In this document: positions 18,085 through 26,193 of the stretch, in pieces
How positions within the stretch are numbered: position 1 is the stretch's first letter
How the letters are laid out: each line of letters begins with the position of its first letter
Translations under genes and position numbers: made by a program
NCBI RefSeq assembly: GCF_000621445.1
Contig: NZ_KK211281.1
Coordinates: forward strand, 39,531 to 103,530
DNA from: Alkalihalobacillus bogoriensis ATCC BAA-922
Lineage (GTDB): Bacteria > Bacillota > Bacilli > Bacillales > Bacillaceae_F
Length of the DNA: 64,000 nucleotides
Direction of reading: 5' to 3'
The notes under the pieces: model-generated
The model's database searches: none
Seen by the model: the letters and a program-made list of their open reading frames with translations, nothing else
What the model was told of the DNA's origin: nothing

Positions 18085-19665
18085 ATGGCTACATCTAAAG
18101 AATTTAAAAACAAAGTTACACCACCAAATTGGAGTAATATTGATGGAGAAAACAATCAAGAAATAACAGTTTCTACTGAGGAACTAAATAAAAAAGTTGA
18201 AGAATATGAAAAAAAGGATTTAAAACAAGTCTCAATAAAAGACACAGAAAATCTCCCTATCTGGAAGAGTGTCTTATACGACGAAGACGGAAATGAATAT
18301 ATTGGACCGAAAGGATTTAAGGTAGAATACATAGATAATGAAGTTCGATTTGTTGGCCCATTTTTAAGGAAATCAGATAAAGGCTTTAGTTATATACATC
18401 GAGGTTTTTTGTCGGAATACCTCATAAAAAATGTTCCTGTCATCAATTCAACAGGAAAGTTATATTTTTTTGATAATGGGGTGTATAGACCAGCGAATGA
18501 GAATGAGGATAAGGGGATAGTAAAAGAGTTATTAACACCTGAATATGCTAAGTCCCAGGTTATAAATGATGTTGTTCAATTGTGGAAGATAGATAGTCGA
18601 ATTAATAAGTTTCCGGACGAAATAAATAAGTATCCCTTTAAGTTAAATCTTCTAAATGGAACATTTGATTTACAAACTTGGGAGTTTACTAAAGGTCACT
18701 CAATAGATAACTATTCTACAATTCAAATACAAGCAAACTATGATCCGAACGCTAATGGAGAAAACTTCAATAAGTTTATTAATAGTGCAGTACCGGATAA
18801 AGAACTTCAAATGCTGCTGCAGGAAATGGTAGGGTATTGTTTAACTCCATTAACAGATTCCAAAAAGATGATTTTCATATTTGATGGACCGGGAGATGCA
18901 GGGAAAAGTACTTTTATCACAGCAACTCTAGAGAATCTTTTAACCGATAATGCTAAATCACACATTCCATTACAAGACTTGTCTGATAATGAGTACAAAC
19001 AAGCAGAATTGTTTGGGAAGGTTGTCAATATATTTGCTGATCTACCCGCTAAAGGAATTAAAGATAATGGCTATTTAAAAGCGGCTACTGGGAATGATAG
19101 GATATCTGCACGAAGACCATATGGACAAGTATTTGAGTTTTATAATAAAGCAAAGTTTGTTTTCTCCACAAATGGTCTACCGGATAATTACAGTAAAGAT
19201 ACTAGTGATGCTTTTTACAACAGGTTAAGTATTATCCCTTTTAAGCATGTACCTGCAAAAAAAGACCCTCATTTGAAGGATAAATTATACAAAGAGAAGG
19301 ACGCTATCCTGCTTTGGATTCTAGATGGACTAAGAAGATTGATACATGATAATAATTTCAAGTTTACTGAAAGTAGGGAATCTAGTGAACTAGTCCAAAA
19401 ATACAGAGAAGAGAATAATCCTGTAATGAAATTCATGAATGAACATTGCGAATTTAATCCAGATGCTGAGACAGCACGTATAAGTCTTTTTACAGCATGG
19501 CAAAACTTCTGTGAACAAAATGGACACATTGCGGGAAGTCAAACAAAGTTTAATAAAAAAATTGAAAGTATATATGGTAATCTGGTAAAACGTAGCCAAA
19601 TGAATAACAGTAGAAGGACTAAGTCTTGGAAGGGTATAAAACTACTTGATTTTGATGAAATTTAA
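18085..19665 (+). CDS. Primase-helicase of the P4/D5 type (Cch-like replication protein)
   Basis: A 526-residue putative replication initiator. A central D5_N-like region (about 150-260) precedes a superfamily 3 helicase with Walker A GPGDAGKSTF (near 272), a Walker B-like VVNIFADLPAKG, and sensor motif KFVFSTNGLPD. A C-terminal winged-helix region (about 440-520) follows. Phage and plasmid primases share this order, and so do the Cch proteins of staphylococcal SCC elements, which sit upstream of the ccr recombinases just as this gene does here. An AAAGGGGAGTGATG ribosome binding site supports the start. The protein lacks a visible archaeo-eukaryotic primase domain, so helicase activity is the safer call. 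Confidence 0.85.
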   Translation: MATSKEFKNKVTPPNWSNIDGENNQEITVSTEELNKKVEEYEKKDLKQVSIKDTENLPIWKSVLYDEDGNEYIGPKGFKVEYIDNEVRFVGPFLRKSDKGFSYIHRGFLSEYLIKNVPVINSTGKLYFFDNGVYRPANENEDKGIVKELLTPEYAKSQVINDVVQLWKIDSRINKFPDEINKYPFKLNLLNGTFDLQTWEFTKGHSIDNYSTIQIQANYDPNANGENFNKFINSAVPDKELQMLLQEMVGYCLTPLTDSKKMIFIFDGPGDAGKSTFITATLENLLTDNAKSHIPLQDLSDNEYKQAELFGKVVNIFADLPAKGIKDNGYLKAATGNDRISARRPYGQVFEFYNKAKFVFSTNGLPDNYSKDTSDAFYNRLSIIPFKHVPAKKDPHLKDKLYKEKDAILLWILDGLRRLIHDNNFKFTESRESSELVQKYREENNPVMKFMNEHCEFNPDAETARISLFTAWQNFCEQNGHIAGSQTKFNKKIESIYGNLVKRSQMNNSRRTKSWKGIKLLDFDEI

Positions 19666-19710
19666 ATTGCAGACGGGTATTTATAACCCGTCTTTAATTT
19701 TGTGAAAATA

Positions 19711-19963
19711 GAACCAAAGTTGAACCAATCTTGAGCCAATAATGAACCAAGTGTTTGCAAGGGGAACAAGGGTTGAGCCAAATGAACCAGTTTAATATTA
19801 AAACTGTAGAATGTGTGATATGTACACAAATAGTCACTTACAGTTTAGTAATGTTTTTTAAGAAGGTCATTTTGTTAAAATGTAGTTCAAACGGCTCAAA
19901 TATTGATACCAAAAGAATCGCAAGCCTTCAAACTAGTTCAAAAAACCAGTCGAAAATGGTTCA
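19711..19963. repeat. Iteron-like repeats, candidate replication origin
   Basis: Directly after the helicase gene, GARCCA starts at 19711, 19722, 19733 and 19744, exactly 11 bp apart (GAACCA, GAACCA, GAGCCA, GAACCA), with further copies at 19775 (GAGCCA) and 19784 (GAACCA). Beyond an AT-rich stretch the same motif appears inverted: GGCTCA near 19893 and GGTTCA at 19958, plus GTTCA at 19885 and 19936. Two opposed iteron sets around AT-rich DNA next to a helicase gene resemble SaPI-type origins. Function is inferred. Confidence 0.55.
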
Positions 19964-20062
19964 GTGCTTCTTGTTATTTTCCTCCAAAATAAAGGTGAGA
20001 ACAAGTGTTTGTTTAAGTGTACAAGTGGAAAGATTACACTAAAGATATTTGGAGGGATTCTC

Positions 20063-20413
20063 TTGAAAAACAAGGATATACTTCGTAAGAAAACTGATTA
20101 TGAACTAATATCATTTAAGCATTATCAGTACAATTTCAAAATTGCAAGATTTAAGAAATGCTTTTTATTGCCAGATGAAACTGAACCATTCTTCTATTTC
20201 ATATATGTACTTAAAGAGGATTACAGAGTGGCAGGCAAAAAAAAGGGGATGACAAAAATTGAAAAGTATAATGTAATGTGTTTTAACCAAGATTTTAAAG
20301 ATTATAACCAAATGATCTTGCTGCTTTGTCCGATTTTGGAAGAGTATATACTAGAGCCAGATGTTCGATACAAATTAATCAAGTTAGCGCGAAAGTTAAA
20401 TCCATCTCAGTAA
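20063..20413 (+). CDS. Small unknown protein of the island
   Basis: A 116-residue soluble protein rich in Lys, Phe and Tyr. The TTG start at 20063 follows GGAGGGA; the frame is open further upstream through the iteron region, but there is no ribosome binding site there. I recognise no family. It could be a helix-turn-helix or recombination accessory protein, since it lies between the helicase and recombinase genes. Confidence 0.6.
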   Translation: MKNKDILRKKTDYELISFKHYQYNFKIARFKKCFLLPDETEPFFYFIYVLKEDYRVAGKKKGMTKIEKYNVMCFNQDFKDYNQMILLLCPILEEYILEPDVRYKLIKLARKLNPSQ

Positions 20414-20548
20414 GGACTATTCCTTACTGTTTTTTTATTTTGAAAAAAAAGGGTTGTTATAAGTTATCTCTAATAGAAAGGTATACAAAAATTCTGTTAA
20501 GGTCTAGTCAGTTTAACGTGAATTTTATAATGAAAGGGGAGGATTTTT

Positions 20549-20950
20549 ATGAATCAAAAAGTAGAAATTAGGAGTAATATAGATGTTGAGAAGTTAGTGG
20601 AGTTAAACTTATTTCATGCAAGGTACGGTTTGAAAGTAAAGGGTTACATTTATAACGATAGGGGTGAGGAGTTAGAAGGAGTACTTATAGAGGAACGGAG
20701 AAGTCTTGGCGAAGAGCCGAATGTTTATCTACTATCAGATATAGAGTATACAAACATTTTGAATGGTTTCTATAATTATGATTTAAAAGAGGCGAAGAGG
20801 TTATTGTTACAAGATTGTACATTTTCACTTTCTAGAAACGATAAAACAGGATTTTATCAGTTTACTTTTATCCGATCAATAAATGATATTTTTGTGTTTA
20901 TGTGTTCAAAAGAAGAAAGAGATTATTTATTCAATTTTTTAGTAGGTTAA
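20549..20950 (+). CDS. Unknown protein of the island
   Basis: A 133-residue soluble acidic protein (MNQKVEIRSNIDVEKLVELN) with no motif I recognise. A good AAAGGGGAGGA ribosome binding site and a complete frame support expression. It follows the previous small gene and precedes a membrane protein gene, all on the plus strand. Confidence 0.65.
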   Translation: MNQKVEIRSNIDVEKLVELNLFHARYGLKVKGYIYNDRGEELEGVLIEERRSLGEEPNVYLLSDIEYTNILNGFYNYDLKEAKRLLLQDCTFSLSRNDKTGFYQFTFIRSINDIFVFMCSKEERDYLFNFLVG

Positions 20951-21024
20951 TCTTTATTTGGCCCTGATATTATCTTTAAGACGCGCTATAATGTATGTAA
21001 TTAGTTAGTGGGGGTGACCTAAAA

Positions 21025-21507
21025 TTGAAAGAGATTAATTCGAGAATAAGGTATTTGGCATTTCTTGTAATTTGGACGCTGCTAATCGGTGGAATTAGTT
21101 CTGTCATGTTGTACCCTGTAAATCATTTCACTTTAAAATTTGATTTAGTTTTCTATTATTCCTTATTCATATTAGCATTTGTAGGCAGTGGAATATTTTA
21201 TCACATATTTTATTCTGTAATTATTTCTGGTAATACCGAAAACTCTAATGAGAAAAAGGAAAGGTTCTGGGAAATAATATCAGTTTTTATATTTAGTATA
21301 ATTGTTTTAATCTTTGGTATTATCGTTTATTTATTCTCAGATATTTTAACTTATGGTATTGTGACATTCTTTGTATGTCTTAGCGGAGTATATACATGGT
21401 GTTTGCCAATGCTTGACATAAAAAAATTGGTAAAAGAAAGAGAACAGAAATTGAATAAAGTGTTTATTGATGAAAACGGGCATAAACGTATGTGGTTTAA
21501 AGTTTGA
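21025..21507 (+). CDS. Four-helix integral membrane protein, unknown
   Basis: A 160-residue protein with four hydrophobic segments (about 9-29, 39-62, 81-103 and 108-128) and a charged C-terminal tail. It starts with TTG after GGGGGTGA. It is not a recognised transporter. Possibly an immunity or superinfection-exclusion type protein, but nothing in the sequence proves it. Confidence 0.65.
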   Translation: MKEINSRIRYLAFLVIWTLLIGGISSVMLYPVNHFTLKFDLVFYYSLFILAFVGSGIFYHIFYSVIISGNTENSNEKKERFWEIISVFIFSIIVLIFGIIVYLFSDILTYGIVTFFVCLSGVYTWCLPMLDIKKLVKEREQKLNKVFIDENGHKRMWFKV

Positions 21508-21883
21508 AGAAAGTATGTCACCTAACAGAATTGTTAGAAGTGGGCATGCTTTTTTATTTGCAAATAAGTACATTTCTATTTCTAAGGAGTTTGCGAAAAA
21601 AATAAATGATTTAGCCGAAAAAAATGCTACAGAGTAATAATGTGCAATGTTGATAAGGAGAAAAATGAAAAAAATAGGTAGTGCAAAAAAAGGCTTAACA
21701 TTTAATCATTTTGCCGATAAAAAAAATTAAATGACTGATTTTTAAGAAAATGAAGAAATAAGAACAAATAATAATTTGAACGAGACGAAAAAAATAATTA
21801 ATTAAACTAAGGCTTATTTAGAAGGTTTTAGAAAAGAAACAAACAAGATAACTATATAAATCAAAAAAGGAGTGTGCATACAA
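21508..21883. other. Gap with remnants of small coding sequence
   Basis: A very A-rich stretch. A 21-codon frame with an AAGGAG site starts at about 21665 (MKKIGSAKKGLTFNHF) and ends soon after, probably the front of a decayed gene. Confidence 0.35.
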
Positions 21884-22141
21884 ATGAAAAATTGGGTTGA
21901 TCTTCAGCAAGATATTATAGAAACTAAAGAACTATTTGGAGAATTTATCAGTTGGTTAGAAATTGCTTTCCGCTGGTCATTCTTTTCTGTGATTATTCTA
22001 TTGATTGGCTGTGTAATTATCAAATGGCTTCTTCAAAAGAATAAGAAGGTTGGAGAAATCACGTTTGGTATGTTAATTGGTTTTTGCTCAATGTGGATAT
22101 TTGGTAGTTTTGTTATTTCATTTTTTGCATATACAAACTGA
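21884..22141 (+). CDS. Small two-helix membrane protein, unknown
   Basis: An 85-residue protein (MKNWVDLQQDIIETKE) with hydrophobic segments at about 31-50 and 60-82. The ATG at 21884 lies 12 bp after AAGGAG; a GTG at 21872 abuts that site and is less likely. It could be holin-like or a small toxin, but there is no specific motif. Confidence 0.6.
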   Translation: MKNWVDLQQDIIETKELFGEFISWLEIAFRWSFFSVIILLIGCVIIKWLLQKNKKVGEITFGMLIGFCSMWIFGSFVISFFAYTN

Positions 22142-22159
22142 AGCTGTGCTTCAGTTTGT
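22133..22159. terminator. Hairpin at the end of the small membrane protein gene
   Basis: ACAAACTGAAGC / GCTTCAGTTTGT with a 3-base loop overlaps the stop codon of the preceding gene. The T-run is weak, so it may be a terminator or an RNA-stabilising hairpin. Confidence 0.55.
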
Positions 22160-22196
22160 ATATGGACATTATTTTTTCGATAGCAATTTCGTAGAA

Positions 22197-22228
22197 TAAT
22201 TGCATAGAATAGGTATTCCATGCAATTA
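22197..22228. repeat. dif-like inverted repeat next to a tyrosine recombinase gene
   Basis: Two 15-bp arms (left TAATTGCATAGAATA, right TATTCCATGCAATTA) form an inverted repeat with a single mismatch and a 2-bp centre. The inner 28 bp has the size of an XerC/XerD core. A third half-copy, ATTGCATAGAAT, lies at 22285-22296. The site is 100 bp upstream of the recombinase start, so it could be its recombination or autoregulatory site. Confidence 0.55.
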
Positions 22229-22327
22229 ATTGACTAAATAACAGTAAAAAGGAAATGAATTATGGCAAATAACAGTAAAAAAATATTGCATAGAATTATT
22301 TATGCCGAAAAATCAGGAGGAGAGTAT

Positions 22328-23149
22328 ATGATTAACCAATTTGTAGAAGAAGCACTGAGAGGAAAATCAGAACAGACAATTAAGACTTATGTTCACTCAA
22401 TTAAGCAATTTAGTGATTGGTTGGAAGGGGCTGGAGCAGATTTATCAAATTACGCGAGAAGCGACGTTCAACAATACATTGATTATTTAGTGAGTAGACG
22501 CAAGAGCCCAGCAACAGTAAATAAAATTTGGAATGCGATTAAGAAGTATAGCAAATGGTCTCAACAAGTGAATACAATAGAAGATATTTCGGTTGTTAAA
22601 CCTACTAACTATAAAAATGAGGCCCCTAAAGCACTAGACAGGTTAGAATTGAATAGGTTGATACGAGAAATTGATAGAACTGAGAATAAAAGAGATATGG
22701 CTATTCTACAAGTATTGTTAAATACAGGTTTGCGGCTTTCTGAATTGGTTGCCTTAGATATATCAGATATCGAAGTAAGTGAGAGAAAAGGTCAGGTTAC
22801 TGTAATTAAAGGAAAAGGAAACAAACAGAGAACAGTTCCACTTAATAAAGAAGCACGAAGAGCATTAGTTAAATATCTTGAAGAAAGGTCTGACAATGAA
22901 GAAGCACTATTTCTATCAAATAGAGGTAAAAGAATAAGTGTTAGAACAGTGCAATATTTAATAGAAAAGCAGGGTTTCAATGTTCATGCTTTAAGACATA
23001 CTTTTATAACAGGATTAGTTCGAAGTGGACAGGATATCAGCGTAATCCAATCTTTAAGTGGACATTCAAGCGCTGACATGATACTTAGATATTCTGCTCC
23101 TACTCCTGAGGACAAACAGATTGCAGTAGAAGAAATTTGGACTAGGTGA
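22328..23149 (+). CDS. XerC/XerD-like tyrosine recombinase
   Basis: A 273-residue integrase-family recombinase. The N-terminal SAM-like domain (about 5-85) contains KTYVHSIKQFSDWL. The catalytic domain has Arg in NTGLRLSELVAL, Lys in KGKGNKQRTVPL, HxLRH (HALRHTFIT), a GHSS box and nucleophile Tyr in ILRYSAPTP. All catalytic residues are present. I chose ATG 22328 after AGGAGGAG rather than ATG 22262. In an island already equipped with serine recombinases, it may resolve replication dimers through the inverted repeat upstream. Confidence 0.88.
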   Translation: MINQFVEEALRGKSEQTIKTYVHSIKQFSDWLEGAGADLSNYARSDVQQYIDYLVSRRKSPATVNKIWNAIKKYSKWSQQVNTIEDISVVKPTNYKNEAPKALDRLELNRLIREIDRTENKRDMAILQVLLNTGLRLSELVALDISDIEVSERKGQVTVIKGKGNKQRTVPLNKEARRALVKYLEERSDNEEALFLSNRGKRISVRTVQYLIEKQGFNVHALRHTFITGLVRSGQDISVIQSLSGHSSADMILRYSAPTPEDKQIAVEEIWTR

Positions 23150-23362
23150 CCTTTACTAGTTTTATTAATCATTAATATTTGAGATCAATTATTATAATGG
23201 CTAATAAAATTACTATAATACTTTGCCATAAATAAAGGGTTATGCTATTTCATATAGAAGTGTAGGTATATCAGGACAATTATTCCCCTTTAAAATCCTG
23301 AATGTGTACCTCTCCAAGGTGTAACTTAGACAAATTTCTTTTGCTAGCCCTTTCTAGGACAT

Positions 23363-23405
23363 AAAATGGTCAAACAGTAATTTTTGCTGTTTGACCATTT
23401 TTATT
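23363..23405. terminator. Strong hairpin terminator
   Basis: AAAATGGTCAAACAG and its complement form a 15-bp stem with a 9-base loop, followed by T-rich sequence. It probably ends transcription from the tyrosine recombinase gene. Confidence 0.8.
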
Positions 23406-23710
23406 AAATATCAAAATGTGACAATTTTGTGAACGGTTATCTATGAACGAACAATAATATCATTTCATAGATAAAAAGGCAGGGTTATGCAGATAATGCA
23501 TTTTTAATCTAACTTATATATTATTTTAATATAATTAAATATTTATCTACGATTTTGCCGCCAATTCAAATCATAGAGAAGTGGGTTTACAAGCGTATCA
23601 AGGGTCTTTTATAATCAAAATCAAGTTAGAAAATTATCTATTAACAATTTTTTTGCAAGGGGATTTGTTATATGAGAAAAATTTAGGGATTTAAAAAGGG
23701 GGAAGTTTTA

Positions 23711-24040
23711 ATGGGAAAACCAACAATTTATATTTTGATGATCAAAATTCAAAAACGCTTCTAGGTATAACAATTAAGGCAACTAAGATGTTACAACATA
23801 TGGGAGATCAATGAGATAAAACAGTTGAATTATATAATAATGTTGCTAGCGCGGTAGAAAACATTCTTATAGTGAGGGAGAAATATATGAAGGTGGACTC
23901 GATATTATAGAAGAGTATGTAACCATCAGTAATAGGAGACGATAGCCCAAATAAATTCGTCACAGATATCTTATGACATACCGATTTGGTCTTTTAATAA
24001 AGGTGTTATACTACCTAAAAGTAAGGTAATTGCACTTTAA
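23711..24040 (+). pseudogene. Degraded small gene
   Basis: A start with upstream GGGGGAAG is followed by frames broken by stops and shifts. Fragments such as FDDQNSKTLLGITIKATK and VELYNNVASAVENI read as protein-like in different frames. The parent family is not recognised. Confidence 0.35.
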
Positions 24041-24066
24041 AGGAGGTGATTAATAAAAGTAAAACA

Positions 24067-24106
24067 TGATTGTTACTGATTGTTACTAACTGTTACTTAT
24101 TGTTGC
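24067..24106 (+). repeat. Four 10-bp tandem repeats
   Basis: TGATTGTTAC, TGATTGTTAC, TAACTGTTAC and TTATTGTTGC follow each other without gaps, about 115 bp before the first resolvase-like gene. An AAAGGAGGTGATT site lies about 20 bp upstream. The period of one helical turn suggests a protein-binding array or a short leader. Confidence 0.55.
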
Positions 24107-24222
24107 ATCATTGGCGTGGGCAACTCTAAGCAAAACTATTATTTGTAAAGTTACAAAGGTGATTCTATTTATGGTAATTATATATTACCACGGAATCTCC
24201 TTAATGAAAAGGGGGAATTTTA

Positions 24223-24609
24223 GTGAAAAAAATAGCAGTAGGTTACTTTATGGTTAATTTAAATGAATCAAACTGGCAAGTTATAAGTGATATGTACAAA
24301 GCACTTTACGAATATTGCAATAAAGAGAACTACTCGTTACATGCTGTGTATCACGATATTAGTGAAGAATTAACTGAATATCAGTTACTCAACGCTGCAT
24401 ATAGACCAACTTTCAAGGATTTTAAAAGAAGAGTATCAGAAGACAGCAGGATTGACCATGTTCTATTACCAGTACTTTCAGAGAGTTATTATGATGGTGG
24501 ATATGATGATTTATTGGAAGTTCCTCACTTTGGAAAAATCTCAATGTTTTATGTAAATAGTCCAGAGATTCCTGAGGAAGCATACGAATTTGATGGAATA
24601 CCTTTCTAA
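24223..24609 (+). CDS. Resolvase-like small protein lacking the catalytic serine
   Basis: A 128-residue protein with a layout resembling the N-terminal domain of serine recombinases: a first strand KKIAVGYFMVNL, then a helix ending EYCNKENYSLHAVYHD, then a third strand before DHVLLPVLSES. The usual YxRVS catalytic motif is replaced by YFMVN, so it cannot catalyse strand exchange. No C-terminal DNA-binding extension is present. It starts with GTG after AAGGGGGAA and precedes a second such gene. The relationship is weak and by eye. Confidence 0.5.
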   Translation: MKKIAVGYFMVNLNESNWQVISDMYKALYEYCNKENYSLHAVYHDISEELTEYQLLNAAYRPTFKDFKRRVSEDSRIDHVLLPVLSESYYDGGYDDLLEVPHFGKISMFYVNSPEIPEEAYEFDGIPF

Positions 24610-24663
24610 GAGATTCAAGATGGATTTTGAATAAAAATATAGATTTAAAAAGGAGGAGTTTTT

Positions 24664-25086
24664 ATGTTGGAACAGTTAAAAACAGCAGTAGGCTATGTAA
24701 GGTTTGCTTCATTAGAAGATGGAAGTTTGCAACGAAGTAATGCAATTGTAAATTATTGTACCAATAAAGGAATTCTAGTCGAAAAGATTCTTGATGATAG
24801 AGACAGTGGATATTGTCCATTAATTACGCGTAATGGTGGTTGTAAACTAATTGATTACGTTGATAGTGGAGAAATTGACTATATCATACTCTCATATTTG
24901 CATGAATTGAGTAGAGACAATGAAGAACTTTATCATTTCTTAAAATTATTGAAGGAAAAAGGGATTGAGTTGATTGTACTTTCATCAATAAATATTGAAA
25001 AAAGTTATTTTGAAAATCTTTTTAAAGATTTTGCAGATAGAGATTTTCAACTACCTAGACTAGAAAGAGGTTATCTATATGAATAA
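24664..25086 (+). CDS. Stand-alone serine-recombinase catalytic-domain protein
   Basis: A 140-residue protein resembling only the catalytic domain of resolvases: AVGYVRFASLEDGSLQRSNA corresponds to the YxRVSxxxQ region with a candidate Ser in FAS, DDRDSGY to the loop after strand 2, and YLHELSRDNEELYHFL to the xRLSR region. Key arginines are partly lost (HELSR instead of DRLSR). There is no zinc ribbon or coiled coil. It overlaps the next gene by 8 bp. It may regulate or direct the large serine recombinase downstream; that is inference. Confidence 0.55.
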   Translation: MLEQLKTAVGYVRFASLEDGSLQRSNAIVNYCTNKGILVEKILDDRDSGYCPLITRNGGCKLIDYVDSGEIDYIILSYLHELSRDNEELYHFLKLLKEKGIELIVLSSINIEKSYFENLFKDFADRDFQLPRLERGYLYE

Positions 25087-25324
25087 CGATAAATTTCATG
25101 TTGGAGTAATTAATTCAAGTTTCGGGATTCAAATAGCGGGTGCTGATGTGTGCTTTAAAGAAGGTGAGGTAGTTTATATCCTTGCTGAAATTTATGATAA
25201 AGAAAATCCAGAATGCATTATGTGGTATGTAGTATTAAAACCTTTAAGCAAGGATTCATTAAGGATTAACTCAGAATTTGTGGATTTAATGTTCCTAGAG
25301 AATGTTCCTCGATTTCCACATTAG
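25079..25324 (+). CDS. Small unknown protein
   Basis: An 81-residue soluble protein (MNNDKFHVGVINSSFGIQIA) with no motif I recognise. It is translationally coupled to the resolvase-like gene (8-bp overlap) and belongs to the run of small plus-strand genes before the large serine recombinase. Confidence 0.6.
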   Translation: MNNDKFHVGVINSSFGIQIAGADVCFKEGEVVYILAEIYDKENPECIMWYVVLKPLSKDSLRINSEFVDLMFLENVPRFPH

Positions 25325-25371
25325 AATGAACTATGGCTTCACATACAAGTATAAGAAAAGGAGATGGTTTA

Positions 25372-25683
25372 ATGAAAAAAATAATTAATAAAAAAATTTA
25401 TAATACAGAAACAGCGACACTAATTGCTGAGTATAGTAATGGGCTTACAAGAGGTGACTTTAATCATATCTATGAAGATCTATATGTAACTAAACTAGGA
25501 CAGTTCTTTTTACATGTAGAGGGTGGACCACTTACTTGCTACAGTGAAACAGATGGTAGAAATACTTGGGGAATAGAAACTATTATTCTTCTAGATTCAC
25601 GTCAAACATACAACTGGCTAGAAAAACGTTCAGAATACGAATTAATAGACAAATATTTTCCCGATATGGTTTCTGAGGGGTAA
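25372..25683 (+). CDS. Conserved mobile-element protein, unknown function
   Basis: A 103-residue protein starting MKKIINKKIYNTETATLIAE, with GGPLT and a C-terminal NWLEKRSEYELIDKYF helix. Proteins of this pattern (short beta-rich body, GGPL-like motif, WLE helix) are common on Firmicutes plasmids and integrative elements without known function. The ATG at 25372 follows AAAGGAGATGG; ATG 25333 is also in frame without a site. Confidence 0.6.
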   Translation: MKKIINKKIYNTETATLIAEYSNGLTRGDFNHIYEDLYVTKLGQFFLHVEGGPLTCYSETDGRNTWGIETIILLDSRQTYNWLEKRSEYELIDKYFPDMVSEG

Positions 25684-25791
25684 TTAGTTTCTATAAGGAA
25701 CTATAATCAATTTCAATATTAACAGTAGGAGGGTGTCTCTATAATATTTACTTCACACTATAACCCTTCCTGAAAAAGGGAGGAATCTATA

Positions 25792-25932
25792 ATGGACAAG
25801 AAAACAACAAAAGAATTGAAAAGTGATAAGGAAAAGTTTCATATTCCTAGTGAAGAAGAATTGAAAAAAAGAGAACTAGTATCAGTTCTTGCGGAACTTA
25901 TTTTAAATTATTCATTGTCTAAAAAGAAGTAA
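25792..25932 (+). CDS. Small charged protein
   Basis: A 46-codon gene preceded by AGGGAGGAATCTATA. The product (MDKKTTKELKSDKEKFHIPS onward) is highly charged with a C-terminal helix ending in KKK. No family is recognised. A GGGCAAGC / GCTTGCCC hairpin lies 30 bp downstream at 25963-25982. Confidence 0.45.
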   Translation: MDKKTTKELKSDKEKFHIPSEEELKKRELVSVLAELILNYSLSKKK

Positions 25933-26193
25933 AATAACGACGCTATAATTCAATGTGAACATGGGCAAGCTGCTGCTTGCCCAAATCTTAGGGGGATATT
26001 ATAAGTGAAAAATTTAAAAAAGAAATTTGTAATTTATATGAGGATAGATTGGAAGTGAAGCAAAAATTGAAAAAAAAACAAATCTCGTTAAAACTATGAA
26101 AAAGATACGATGTTAAGTTATTAGATTTTTATGGTAACGATACTATAAATAATTTTGTAAGTAAAAATGATTTGAATGAGGGGAGAGGTATAT

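Larger units (their letters stand above)
23150..24222. other. Non-coding and degraded stretch in unit A
   Basis: No intact gene. It holds a terminator (23363-23405), a degraded coding stretch (about 23711-24040), and a set of 10-bp tandem repeats (24067-24106). The rest is AT-rich without structure I can identify. Confidence 0.5.

Noticed and set aside
22262-22327. Earlier start of the tyrosine recombinase
   Set aside because: The extra 22 residues lack homology-like features, and AGGAGGAG sits just before ATG 22328.
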